Origin: JADGNZ01 sp963715895
GTDB lineage: Bacteria > Acidobacteriota > Thermoanaerobaculia > Gp7-AA8
Length of the DNA stretch: 64,000 nucleotides
NCBI GenBank assembly: GCA_963715895.1
Contig: OY970284.1
Location: forward strand, 4,154,001 to 4,218,000
Direction: 5' to 3'
This document shows positions 42,424 through 50,417 of the stretch, in pieces; position 1 is the stretch's first letter, and each line of letters opens with the position of its first letter. The translations under genes and the position numbers were made by a program. Under the pieces are notes generated by a model, which was given only the letters and a program-made list of their open reading frames with translations, was not told the DNA's origin and did no database searches.

Positions 42424-42771
42424 TCATCTCGCCGGACCTTCCGGGGGCACGAGACGTTCCAGTTGCTCAATCAACCGGGGAACACCCAATTGGACCGATA
42501 CCCAGACCTTCGTGAGATCGATATTGCGATAGTCGTGTACCAGGCGATGGCGCAATCCGATTATGTCGGCCCACTCGATCTCGGGATGCTCATCTTTGAA
42601 TTGCTGTGAGACCTTCGTGGCTGCTTCACCAATTTTCTGAAGCACATGGAGGATCGCATTCTGATGCAGCAGGCTCTCCTCCAGAGCCTCGAAGGTGAGT
42701 GCGGCAGAAAGCCCTGACGCTTCCCGGGCAGAGATCAGCATATCCAGAAGGTATCCGTCATCCCGCCACAT
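42424..42771 (-). CDS. hepT: HepT-like HEPN toxin (DUF86)
   Basis: 115 aa from ATG 42771. HEPN helical bundle with the RNase-like motif RHRLVHDY (R-x4-6-H-x-Y) near residue 78. In MntA-HepT modules this toxin is inactivated when the nucleotidyltransferase AMPylates the Tyr of the motif. The Arg, His and Tyr are all present. It overlaps the mntA gene by 14 bp, the usual arrangement. Confidence 0.88.
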   Translation of the reverse strand: MWRDDGYLLDMLISAREASGLSAALTFEALEESLLHQNAILHVLQKIGEAATKVSQQFKDEHPEIEWADIIGLRHRLVHDYRNIDLTKVWVSVQLGVPRLIEQLERLVPPEGPAR

Positions 42772-43093
42772 AGATCGTTCTCTGATGCTCCAGGATGTGG
42801 CGCCGCTTAATGTAGTTTCTGCTTCGTTCCACTCCCTTTTTTTCGACGAGGTCAACCTTGCGACCGACAATCAGCTCGAGCTCTTCTTCCATGTCGTGCC
42901 AGCGGCCCATCCAGGGTCCCCAGTCAGGCTCTGGTTCGTCGAAGGAGACGAGAAAATCGACATCGCTGTCAGGTCGGAATTCGTCGGTCAGGGCCGAGCC
43001 AAAAAGAGCAAGCTCTTTGATTCGCCACTTTTGACAGAATGCCGCGATCGCGGCATGGTCGAGGTCGAGAGCAACGTGCGGTTGAACGCTCAT
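42758..43093 (-). CDS. mntA: MntA-like minimal nucleotidyltransferase antitoxin
   Basis: 111 aa. Nucleotidyltransferase core IKELALFGSALTDEFRPDSDVDFLVSF, with the GS motif and the DVD metal-binding pair; a third acidic residue lies in VDLVEKKG. It should AMPylate and silence the HepT toxin encoded next. The ATG overlaps the stop of a 35-codon reading frame (ATGA), so its translation may be coupled to that frame. Confidence 0.88.
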   Translation of the reverse strand: MSVQPHVALDLDHAAIAAFCQKWRIKELALFGSALTDEFRPDSDVDFLVSFDEPEPDWGPWMGRWHDMEEELELIVGRKVDLVEKKGVERSRNYIKRRHILEHQRTIYVAG

Positions 43094-43197
43094 ACCAACT
43101 CCTCCGCCGCGAGCATCCCGTTGCCTCGGTCATCGATCAGTTTCGCGGCAATCTGTTTGTGCTTGTTCATCTGCTGCGCTTGTGACCCCTTCAGCAT
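43090..43197 (-). CDS. Small reading frame directly upstream of mntA-hepT
   Basis: 35 codons (MLKGSQAQQMNKHKQIAAKLIDDRGNGMLAAEELV). The stop overlaps the mntA ATG by four bases, and an AGGA lies upstream. An in-frame stop lies five codons before the ATG, so it does not extend a longer gene. It could be a leader peptide, a third module component or the tail of a truncated gene; nothing decides between these. Confidence 0.4.
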   Translation of the reverse strand: MLKGSQAQQMNKHKQIAAKLIDDRGNGMLAAEELV

Positions 43198-43345
43198 CAA
43201 GGCAATATCCTACCGGATCAGCCAATATGCCAGCGATCTCGCCATCGTTTTCGATGCCAGCCGCGGCACGATGACTGGAGAGCAGGCGAGGACGCCCGCT
43301 CTCCGCTCCAGGGTGGGAATCCGTGTCATCTGCCGTCGGAAAACG

Positions 43346-43386
43346 TGATCCGCAGATGACGCAGATGGAACGCAGATGCGATCTTC
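43346..43386. repeat. Family G repeat fragment
   Basis: CGCAGATGACGCAGATGGAA followed by CGCAGATGCG. The same words are at 8.37 kb. The 43198-43345 stretch shows no gene or other structure. Confidence 0.6.
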
Positions 43387-43401
43387 CACGTCGGCGGTCC
43401 C

Positions 43402-43572
43402 ATCGTTTCCATGCTCACGAGCTTCGTTTCGATGCTCGCTTTCTCTGTCTTGCAGATCGCTTTCTTCGTTTCGATCCTCGGATGCTTCGTTTTCGAGGAT
43501 CGCTTGCTTCATTTGGATCTTCGCGAGCTTCATTTCGACCCTCGCGTGGTCAGGGTTTTGACCCTCGCCTGC
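43402..43572. repeat. 21-bp-period tandem array
   Basis: Units start at 43402, 43423, 43444, 43465, 43486, 43508, 43529 and 43550, of 21, 21, 21, 21, 22, 21, 21 and 23 bp. The plus-strand consensus is CTTCGTTTCGATCCTCGC plus three variable bases. On the minus strand it reads as acidic/basic heptads (NEASEDR, NEESDLQ, DRESEHR), but the single-base length changes argue against conserved coding. It lies between the mntA-hepT pair and the stop of the 139-aa gene. Confidence 0.8.
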
Positions 43573-43603
43573 TCGATTTCGGGGGCGTGTTGCGCCGCAG
43601 CTC

Positions 43604-44023
43604 CTACGCGTCGATCCCCTCTTCGTCCCCGCCGAGCACCTCCTCGAGGGGGACGGCGCGGTGGTAGCGGCGGATCAGGTCGTCCCAGGCGACGATGTAG
43701 AGGTCGCGGGGGACGCGGTAGCGACGTAAGAGGGGGCCGGTCGGTGAGTCGCCTTCGAGGATGAAGACGTCGGGGCCGCGGGCGATGATGACGATGCGCC
43801 AGGCATCGTCGGCGTCTTCGTACGGCTCCTCTTCGTCGCCGAGGGGGATGTCGTCGTGGGTGAAGTGGCGGAGATCGCGGTCGGCGTGGTCCCAGGCGGG
43901 GAAGCCGGCCAGGTGGCCGCGTGAGCGGCTCATCATCCGGATGTGCAGTCCTCCCTCGCTCTCCTCGGCGAGAGTCAGGGAAAAGTCGGCGATGCGCGCT
44001 GCGTCGTCGAGGTCGAAATCCAA
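43604..44023 (-). CDS. Conserved hypothetical protein, acidic
   Basis: 139 aa, preceded by GGAGG eight bases before the ATG. Rich in Asp/Glu (DLDDAARIADF, FTHDDIPLGDEEEPYEDADDAW), with a beta pattern RIVIIARGPDVFILEGDSPTGPLLRRYRVPRDLYIVAWDDLI. No family recognised and no signal peptide. Before the IS630 arrived, its start lay about 67 bp downstream of the stop of the secreted protein gene now ending at 45284. Confidence 0.75.
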   Translation of the reverse strand: MDFDLDDAARIADFSLTLAEESEGGLHIRMMSRSRGHLAGFPAWDHADRDLRHFTHDDIPLGDEEEPYEDADDAWRIVIIARGPDVFILEGDSPTGPLLRRYRVPRDLYIVAWDDLIRRYHRAVPLEEVLGGDEEGIDA

Positions 44024-44092
44024 GTGTGCCTCCCTGGCAGCGGAGATGGTGGCCGAGCCTTGGGCATCCAGCGCCGCCGGCCGTGCCGGTTA

Positions 44093-45284
44093 TTGTAGTG
44101 ATTCGTAAATACCTATACAGTTGACGACAAGGGAGCGGCGGCAACCCGCGCTCGCTGGATCTTTTGAAGGATGTCGGTGCCCTTTGCTTTCCAGACGTAC
44201 CTCTTCGGGACGAGGTTTCGCTCGCTGAGGTATTCCGTGATGGCGTCGATCAGGTCCTGCACACTGGCGAAGCTCTCCTCGCGGATGGCGTTTTCGGTGA
44301 GGTCGCGGAAGAAGCGCTCGACGAGATTCATCCATGAACTTGAGGTGGGTGTGAAGTGGGTGATGATCCGATCAATGCCCTGGGCACTTCGGTTACGGGC
44401 ATTCCGCCATTTCAGCCACGATCGAACCTTGGGGTGCTTGTGCGTGGCGTAGTTGTCGACGATCAGGTGAAGTGTGACATCCGAGGGCATGTCCTGGTCG
44501 AGTTGCTTGAGGAAGGCGAGCCATTGCACGTTCGTGTGTTGGGGGGCGATGTAGCTGGCTATTTTGCCGTCCAGGTAGTTGAGCGCGGCAAACAGGGTGA
44601 TCGTGCCGTGCCGGACGTAGTCGTGAGTCCGAGTACGGATGTGCCCAGTGTTCAAGGGCAGCCCTGGCTGGGTACGCTCAAGAGCCTGACACTGGCTCTT
44701 CTCATCACAGCAAAGAACTAAAGCCTTGGCAGGCGGATGCAGATAGAGGCCAATCACATCCCAGAACTTCGCCTCGAACTCAGGATCGTTTGAGAGTTTG
44801 AAGGTACGAGTCAGATGAGGTTTGATGTCGTTGCTGCTCCACAGACGCTGGACCGTGGCGGGTGAGACACCGGCCTCACGGGCCATGGTTCGCACGCTCC
44901 ACCGTGCCCTGCGTGCCGGTGGCCGCGTGGCTTCAACGATCACTCGTTCACGCTTATCGGCTGGGATCGACGGCTTGCGTCCCCGTCCGCGTGCATCGGT
45001 CAAACCTGCCAGCCCTTCTGCTTGAAAGCGCCTCTCCCACAGCGCCACCACTGGCCGGTTCACGCCAACCCGAGCGGCCGTCTCTTCTTGGCTCAAACCC
45101 TCTGCGCGTTCGAGAATGATCCGAGCCCGACGGACCTCGCGCTGCGACGCTGTCGAGCGGTTCAGCAGACGACGAAGCTCAGCTTCTTGTTCGACGGATA
45201 CGATCAATGGGCGTGCGGATCGAGCCATGCCGCCAGATTAACAGCTCTCGCCTCAGCCGTATAGCCATTTGTGAGACACTACAC
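44093..45284 (-). mobile_element. IS630-family insertion sequence
   Basis: 1192 bp flanked by TA (44091-44092 and 45285-45286), the target duplicated by this family. Imperfect terminal inverted repeats of about 33 bp: left TTGTAGTGATTCG...CCTATAC, right (reverse complement) GTGTAGTGTCTCAC...GCTATAC. One intact transposase gene fills the element. Confidence 0.85.
44113..45228 (-). CDS. IS630-family transposase
   Basis: 371 aa in one frame. N-terminal helix-turn-helix regions (LSQEETAARVGVNRPVVALW; REAGVSPATVQRLW) bind the ends. The DDE catalytic residues lie in VLCCDEKSQCQ, HLIVDNYATHK and SSWMNLVERFF. The gene appears intact and the element could be active. It ends 20 bp inside the left inverted repeat. 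Confidence 0.95.
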   Translation of the reverse strand: MARSARPLIVSVEQEAELRRLLNRSTASQREVRRARIILERAEGLSQEETAARVGVNRPVVALWERRFQAEGLAGLTDARGRGRKPSIPADKRERVIVEATRPPARRARWSVRTMAREAGVSPATVQRLWSSNDIKPHLTRTFKLSNDPEFEAKFWDVIGLYLHPPAKALVLCCDEKSQCQALERTQPGLPLNTGHIRTRTHDYVRHGTITLFAALNYLDGKIASYIAPQHTNVQWLAFLKQLDQDMPSDVTLHLIVDNYATHKHPKVRSWLKWRNARNRSAQGIDRIITHFTPTSSSWMNLVERFFRDLTENAIREESFASVQDLIDAITEYLSERNLVPKRYVWKAKGTDILQKIQRARVAAAPLSSTV

Positions 45285-46564
45285 TAGTGCGGCGAGATGA
45301 TCGTCACCTGTTGGGATACGTTGCTGGTGATGCTCATCATTCCCCAGATCGGAGGAAGGGCAATCGGCGTCAAGTTCGAGCCGAAGCCCGAGGGGAAGAC
45401 GGTGATGCTGATAGGAGAGGTCTTGGACTGCAGGATGGTCGACGTGAGATCGACGGAGCCGAACCACATCGACGTCCCGGGGATTCTCGTTGTGTGGAGC
45501 GGCAGGGTCGTGTCCGATCCGACGAGCACGAGGTACTCCGGGAAGTCGCCGAGCGACCACATGCGTAGCGTTGTGCGGTACCGGCCGTCAGCCTGGATAC
45601 CGACGAATCGCAATTGCCCTCGGAAGTCGTGCTCGCGCACGATCGGTACCTCGGTGCCCGAGGTCGCCGACGACACCTTGGAGATGTCGCGAATGCGCGA
45701 GGCAAAATCGACCGTGGCGGTGGTGCCGCGCATGGCGTAGAGCAAATGTCCCCACGGATTGTCATCGGTGAAGAGTTGCACGTCGGCGCTGAGCGCCGTC
45801 GAGCAGCCCGAGCACGGGAGCGCATCGCGGAAGAAGGCGCTGGTGCTCCCGGCCAGAATGAAGCTCTCCGTCTTCCACTGCGATCCCAATGCGCCGAATC
45901 CCTGGAACGACATCGGATAGAGGATCGACTCGAATACCGCGGGATCGGCGGCGGCGGGGTCGTAGTAGATCAGAGCCGCTGTCGAGGTCACCTGTCCGTC
46001 GGTGGAGTTGAGGACGACATTCACCGCCCCGGCCGGGTGCGGCGGGGCATTGGCGTGGAGCACCGCGGAGAACGGTGAGTCAACGGGGACATTCACGTCG
46101 CCGATGTTGAGGGTGGAGACGGAGGCGTCGGAGGGATTGTCGATGGCGATCGGACCACCGGTGATGGGAACGGCATACGGCGCGATGTGCAGCGTCTCCG
46201 TGTCGCGGACGATGAGTGGAGTTCGGGTCATTTCCGACACGTTGTCGCCCGAATCCGCCAGGGCGATGACCGTGTACGTGCCGGCCGGAAGGACCTCGAT
46301 ATGAAAGGTCCGCGCGTATTGCGTCAGCGCCTGGGGGCAGCCCGCGTCGGGGGCAAGCTGGGTATTCAGCCGGAGCAGGATCGTCGATCCGGCCACGGTA
46401 ACGCCCTTCACCGGCGGAACGCAGCCGTCCGGCCAGGTGCCGCTGACGATGGCGTCGACGGAGTGATGCGCCGTGGCGTTCGGCGGATCGAATCGTATGT
46501 TCTCACCGCGGGCGATAGCGGTGACGAGAAGAAGCATTGCCACGGATACGAGCAGACGTTTCAT
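45284..46564 (-). CDS. Secreted protein of unknown function, paralogue 1
   Basis: 426 aa with a signal peptide (LLVSVAMLLLVTAIARG). Beta-rich throughout: an N-terminal Ig-like domain (FHIEVLPAGTYTVIALADSG), an IPT-like middle (TLNIGDVNVPVDSPFSAVLHAN) and a conserved C-terminal domain with paired cysteines (ALPCSGCS) ending PPIWGMMSITSNVSQQVTIISPH. About half its residues match the neighbouring paralogue. Its stop codon TAG was assembled from the TA target site plus the first base of the IS630; the original stop was TAA. Confidence 0.75.
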   Translation of the reverse strand: MKRLLVSVAMLLLVTAIARGENIRFDPPNATAHHSVDAIVSGTWPDGCVPPVKGVTVAGSTILLRLNTQLAPDAGCPQALTQYARTFHIEVLPAGTYTVIALADSGDNVSEMTRTPLIVRDTETLHIAPYAVPITGGPIAIDNPSDASVSTLNIGDVNVPVDSPFSAVLHANAPPHPAGAVNVVLNSTDGQVTSTAALIYYDPAAADPAVFESILYPMSFQGFGALGSQWKTESFILAGSTSAFFRDALPCSGCSTALSADVQLFTDDNPWGHLLYAMRGTTATVDFASRIRDISKVSSATSGTEVPIVREHDFRGQLRFVGIQADGRYRTTLRMWSLGDFPEYLVLVGSDTTLPLHTTRIPGTSMWFGSVDLTSTILQSKTSPISITVFPSGFGSNLTPIALPPIWGMMSITSNVSQQVTIISPH

Positions 46565-46669
46565 GGACTCTCCCCTGTTGGACGAACGACATTATGAGCC
46601 CCGAGTAGAGGATTGGATGTGACGTTGATCGCATCGAGCCTTTCACCACACCTCTGTGGTTAAAGCCCT

Positions 46670-47935
46670 TTAATGCGGCGTGATGATCGTAACCTGCTGC
46701 GTGTCGTTGTTCGTGATGCTCAGCATTCCCCAGACCGGAGGGGAAAGCAGAGGCGATGTGGTCGGAGTCACCATCAGGTTGGTTGGATTCCCGCTCGCCA
46801 GCGTCAACAGGGTCGTTACATCGATCGATCCGAACCACATCGTCGTTCCGGGGATTTTCGCCAGGGGTATGCCTAGCAACTGGGCTGGTATCGAATCGAC
46901 GAGAACGGACACAGGAGAGTTGCCGAAGGACCATAGCCGGAGCGTGACCCGATACCGGCTATCAACCGGGACGTTGAGAAATTGAAGCTGCGTGCGGAAG
47001 TCTCGCCCGTAGATGACCGGCACCTCGGTACCCGCCGTCTGCGATTGCCGCGAGGTATCGTGAATACGCGAGGCAAGGCTGAGCGAACCGGTCGTTCCGC
47101 GCATCGCGTAGAGCACGTGTCCCCATGGATTGGAATCGTTCGTCAACTGCCTGGTATCGATCTGAATCGAGCTCGAACAGGCATTGCAGGGCAGAGCGTC
47201 GCGAAAAAACGCCGCCGGAGTGCTCGCACGCACGAAGCTCTCCGTCGTCCACTGCGAGCCGAACGCGCCCGGTCCCTGGAACGACAGCGGAAAGAGGATC
47301 GGTTCGAACACCGCCGGATCGGCGGCGGTGGGATCGTAGTAGATCAGTGCCGCTCTCGCGGTCACCGCTCCCTCGGTGGCGTTGACGGTGACGTCCACGG
47401 CACCCGGTGCGTGCGGCGGCGCGTTCGCGATCAGCGTTCCGTCGACCTCCGAGTTCGCGGGGACCGTCACTCCTCCGATCGTGAGCGTGGCGGCCGACAG
47501 GAAGAAGGGATTGCCGATGACGATCTGCCCGCCGGACGACGGCACGGCGTAGGGCTGGATGTTCAGGGCCTCAGCGTCGCGCACGGCGAGAGGCGCGCGA
47601 GTCAGCTCCGTGGAGGTGTCGCCCTGATCGGCGATGGCGATGACGGTGTAGCTCCCCGCCGGAAGCACGTCGAGGTGAAAGGTCAACGCGTATGGCCTCA
47701 CCAACAGCGAGCAGAGCACGCCGGGCGGAGGAGTGGCGTTGAGATGAAGCACGATCGTCGAGCCGTCGATCACGACGTTCTTGACCGAGGGGATACAGCC
47801 GTTCGGCCAGTCGCCGCTGACGATGGCATCGACCGAGCGGTGCACGGTAACGCCTGGCGGATCGAAACGGATGGTTTCGGCGAACAGAGGCGCGGCGAGA
47901 GTGAGCAACAGAACGGCAAGGGCTGTTCGCTTCAT
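46670..47935 (-). CDS. Secreted protein of unknown function, paralogue 2
   Basis: 421 aa from ATG 47935. Same domain order and end as its neighbour: signal peptide ending LFAET, SVDAIVSGDWPNGCIPSVK, ALPCNACSS, PPVWGMLSITNNDTQQVTIITPH. The pair probably arose by tandem duplication. It is 62 bp from the guaB stop on the same strand, but the secreted and housekeeping functions suggest a separate promoter. Likely periplasmic or surface adhesion-like; no enzyme motif. Confidence 0.75.
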   Translation of the reverse strand: MKRTALAVLLLTLAAPLFAETIRFDPPGVTVHRSVDAIVSGDWPNGCIPSVKNVVIDGSTIVLHLNATPPPGVLCSLLVRPYALTFHLDVLPAGSYTVIAIADQGDTSTELTRAPLAVRDAEALNIQPYAVPSSGGQIVIGNPFFLSAATLTIGGVTVPANSEVDGTLIANAPPHAPGAVDVTVNATEGAVTARAALIYYDPTAADPAVFEPILFPLSFQGPGAFGSQWTTESFVRASTPAAFFRDALPCNACSSSIQIDTRQLTNDSNPWGHVLYAMRGTTGSLSLASRIHDTSRQSQTAGTEVPVIYGRDFRTQLQFLNVPVDSRYRVTLRLWSFGNSPVSVLVDSIPAQLLGIPLAKIPGTTMWFGSIDVTTLLTLASGNPTNLMVTPTTSPLLSPPVWGMLSITNNDTQQVTIITPH

Positions 47936-47997
47936 GGTGGAAGTATTCAACCACACGCGTGCAATCGCGGTGGAATCGCGCGCATGCACTCCGGAGA

Positions 47998-49563
47998 TTA
48001 ATCCGTTGATTCGATGCGGTAGTTCGGCGCTTCCTTCGTGATCACGACGTCATGCGCGTGGGATTCGCGCAGGCCGGCGGCGGTGATGCGGACGAACTGC
48101 GATTTCGTGCGGAGGTCTTCGATCGTCTTCGAGCCGGTCAGGCCCATGCCCGAGCGGAGGCCGCCGACGAGCTGCGGGATCATGGCGCTGAGCGAGCCCT
48201 TGTACGGCACCTTCCCCTCGATCCCCTCGGGGACGAGCTTCGACACCTCATCGGCGTCTTCCTGGAAGTAGCGGTCTTTCGAGCCGGCCTGCATGGCGCC
48301 GATCGAGCCCATGCCGCGGTAGGCCTTGAAGGTGCGGCCCTGATAGAGAATGGTCTCGCCCGGCGCCTCGTCGGTGCCGGCGAAGAGCGATCCGATCATC
48401 ACGCAATGCGCCCCGGCGGCGATGGCCTTGGTGATGTCGCCCGAGAACTTGATGCCGCCGTCGCTGATCAGCGGGATGCCGAACTTCTCCGCCGCCCGCG
48501 CGCACTCCATCACCGCGCTGATCTGCGGAACACCGGCGCCGGCCACGACGCGTGTGGTGCAGATCGAGCCGGGGCCAATGCCGACCTTGATGGCGTCGAC
48601 GCCGAGGGCGATCAGATCGCTGGCGCCCTCGTAGGTGGCCACGTTGCCGGCGATGAGAGGCGTATCGGGGAAGAGCTTCTTGAACTGTTTGATCACTTCC
48701 ATGACGCCGCCGGAGTGGGCGTGCGCGGAATCGATCACCACGACGTCGGCCTTGGCGTCGATCAGCGCGCGGGCGCGGTCGAGCCCTTCTTTGCCGACGC
48801 CGATGGCGGCGCCGACGCGCAGCCGGCCGAGGGAGTCTTTGGCCGCGTTCGGATAGCGGAGCTTCTTCTGGATGTCCTTGACGGTGATGAGGCCCTTGAG
48901 GTCGCCGTTGGAATCGACGACGAGGAGCTTCTCGATGCGATGCTGGTGAAGGACCTCGCGGGCCGCTTCGAGCGTCGTGCCGACCGGTGCGGTGACCAGA
49001 CCGTCCTTGGTCATCCGTTCGGCGATCGGAAGATCGAAGCGGGTCTCGAAGCGGAGGTCGCGGTTGGTCAGGATGCCGACCAGCTTGCCGTTGGCGTCGG
49101 TGACCGGAACGCCGGAAATCTTGTATTTGGCCATCACCTCGAGGGCCTCGGTGATGGTCTGCCAGGGGCGCATGGTGACGGGGTCGACGATCATCCCCGC
49201 TTCCGACCGCTTCACCTTGTCGACCTCTTCGGCCTGGGCGTCGATGGGCATGTTCTTGTGAATGATTCCCAGCCCCCCCTGCTGGGCCATGGCGATGGCC
49301 AGCCTGGCCTCGGTGACGGTATCCATCGCCGAGGAGATGATGGGGATGTTCAGGCGGATGGTGCGCGTGAGCTGCGTGCCGACTTCGACAAAGTTGGGAT
49401 GGATGTCGGACCTGGCCGGACGCAGAAGGACGTCGTCGAAGGTGAGGCCGACTTCGATGGCCTCGATGAATCGATCGGACGGCAGCGGATCACGCCGCTC
49501 GATCTCGTGAAGATCGATGCGACCGATGACGGGGATTTCTGAGAGTACACGTTCGTCGCTCAT
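47998..49563 (-). CDS. guaB: Inosine-5'-monophosphate dehydrogenase
   Basis: 521 aa with GGAG before the ATG. TIM barrel (LTFDDVLLRPARSD, PIISSAMDTVTEA) interrupted by two CBS domains (about residues 120-235). The catalytic loop GPGSICTTRVVAGAGVPQ carries the Cys nucleophile, and the flap KDRYFQE follows. It oxidises IMP to XMP with NAD, the committed step to GMP. No guaA gene follows. The C-terminus (VVITKEAPNYRIEST) is normal. Confidence 0.97.
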   Translation of the reverse strand: MSDERVLSEIPVIGRIDLHEIERRDPLPSDRFIEAIEVGLTFDDVLLRPARSDIHPNFVEVGTQLTRTIRLNIPIISSAMDTVTEARLAIAMAQQGGLGIIHKNMPIDAQAEEVDKVKRSEAGMIVDPVTMRPWQTITEALEVMAKYKISGVPVTDANGKLVGILTNRDLRFETRFDLPIAERMTKDGLVTAPVGTTLEAAREVLHQHRIEKLLVVDSNGDLKGLITVKDIQKKLRYPNAAKDSLGRLRVGAAIGVGKEGLDRARALIDAKADVVVIDSAHAHSGGVMEVIKQFKKLFPDTPLIAGNVATYEGASDLIALGVDAIKVGIGPGSICTTRVVAGAGVPQISAVMECARAAEKFGIPLISDGGIKFSGDITKAIAAGAHCVMIGSLFAGTDEAPGETILYQGRTFKAYRGMGSIGAMQAGSKDRYFQEDADEVSKLVPEGIEGKVPYKGSLSAMIPQLVGGLRSGMGLTGSKTIEDLRTKSQFVRITAAGLRESHAHDVVITKEAPNYRIESTD

Positions 49564-49616
49564 GTGTGCTCCTTTGGGTGAGTATAGAACAGGGGTGGTG
49601 TTCGCAGTTATTGCGG

Positions 49617-49735
49617 CTGCGCCGCGTTGTCGGTTGTCGGTTGTCGGTTTGGGTGGATGAACGGCGGTCGGGATCGTTTACGATAGCGCGCCGTCAACGG
49701 ACAACCGATAACCGATAACCGACAACGCGCGAAGT
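49617..49735. repeat. Dispersed inverted repeat, family A (copy 3)
   Basis: GCGTTGTCGGTTGTCGGTTG on the left, CCGATAACCGATAACCGACA on the right. It lies between the divergent guaB and TPR genes, leaving little room for other promoters. Confidence 0.9.
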
Positions 49736-49742
49736 GCCATTC

Positions 49743-50315
49743 ATGAAACGAGAGACCATCATCTTTACCGCGTGCGGCTTTTTGCTGGGCCTGACGATCG
49801 GCAGCCTCGTCATCGGTCCGAAGGTGGCGCAGTCGAAGCTGGCGGGAGCGACGGCGGAGCAGGCGGCGGAGAGCGGGGTACCGGCATCAGCGCCGGCCAC
49901 GGGCGGCAATCCGATGGCGGCGGTGACGCAGCAACTGAGCACGCTGAAGGAAACGATCGCGAAGGATCCGAAGAATTTCGACGCGCTGGTGCAACTGGCC
50001 GGCATGTACATGGACGCCGCGAAGTTCCCGCAGGCGGCCGAATATCTGGAGCGCGCCCTGGCCGTGCATGACGACGCCAGCACCCGCATCGACCTCGGCG
50101 TCTGCTACCGGCAAACCGCCCAGCCCGACCGCGCCCTGGCGGAGTTCCAGCACGCCGAAAAGATGGCCCCCGATCAATGGCAGCCGCTCTTCAACGAAGC
50201 ACTGGTGCTGATCGACCTGCACCGTGTCGATGAAGCGCGAGCCCTGGCGAAGAAGCTTCAGCAGATGCGGCCCAACGATCCCGACGTGCAGAAGCTCGTG
50301 ACGATGGTGAAGTAG
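49743..50315 (+). CDS. Membrane-anchored TPR protein
   Basis: 190 aa from ATG 49743. N-terminal helix (TIIFTACGFLLGLTIGSLVIG) anchors the protein; residues 75-185 hold about three TPR units (FDALVQLAGMYMDAAKFPQAAEYLERAL, RIDLGVCYRQTAQPDRALAEFQHAEK, WQPLFNEALVLIDLHRVDEARAL). The layout resembles CcmH/NrfG-like scaffold proteins, but no cytochrome maturation genes are nearby, so the client is unknown. Confidence 0.8.
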   Translation: MKRETIIFTACGFLLGLTIGSLVIGPKVAQSKLAGATAEQAAESGVPASAPATGGNPMAAVTQQLSTLKETIAKDPKNFDALVQLAGMYMDAAKFPQAAEYLERALAVHDDASTRIDLGVCYRQTAQPDRALAEFQHAEKMAPDQWQPLFNEALVLIDLHRVDEARALAKKLQQMRPNDPDVQKLVTMVK

Positions 50316-50317
50316 CG

Positions 50318-50412
50318 GCTTCGCCGCGTTGTCGGTTATCGGTTGTCGGTTAATCCAAGGGCGGCGAGGATCACCGACAACTGACAACCGATAACCGACA
50401 ACGCGGCGCAGC
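50318..50412. repeat. Dispersed inverted repeat, family A (copy 4)
   Basis: CGCGTTGTCGGTTATCGGTT and AACCGATAACCGACAACGCG arms around about 35 bp, between convergent genes, where it could serve both as a terminator-like structure. Confidence 0.9.
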
Positions 50413-50417
50413 CGCAA

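Noticed and set aside
43210..43533. 108-codon minus-strand frame with charged heptads
   Set aside because: It is translation of the second 21-bp array plus family G repeats, has no ribosome-binding site, and the array has one-base length changes.
43530..44144. 204-codon Pro/Arg-rich minus-strand frame
   Set aside because: Overlaps the 139-aa gene, which has a clear GGAGG and balanced composition; the longer frame also crosses the IS630 boundary.
49564..49742. Riboswitch upstream of guaB
   Set aside because: The leader is short and occupied by a family A repeat; no purine or ppGpp/PRPP aptamer-like core could be traced.
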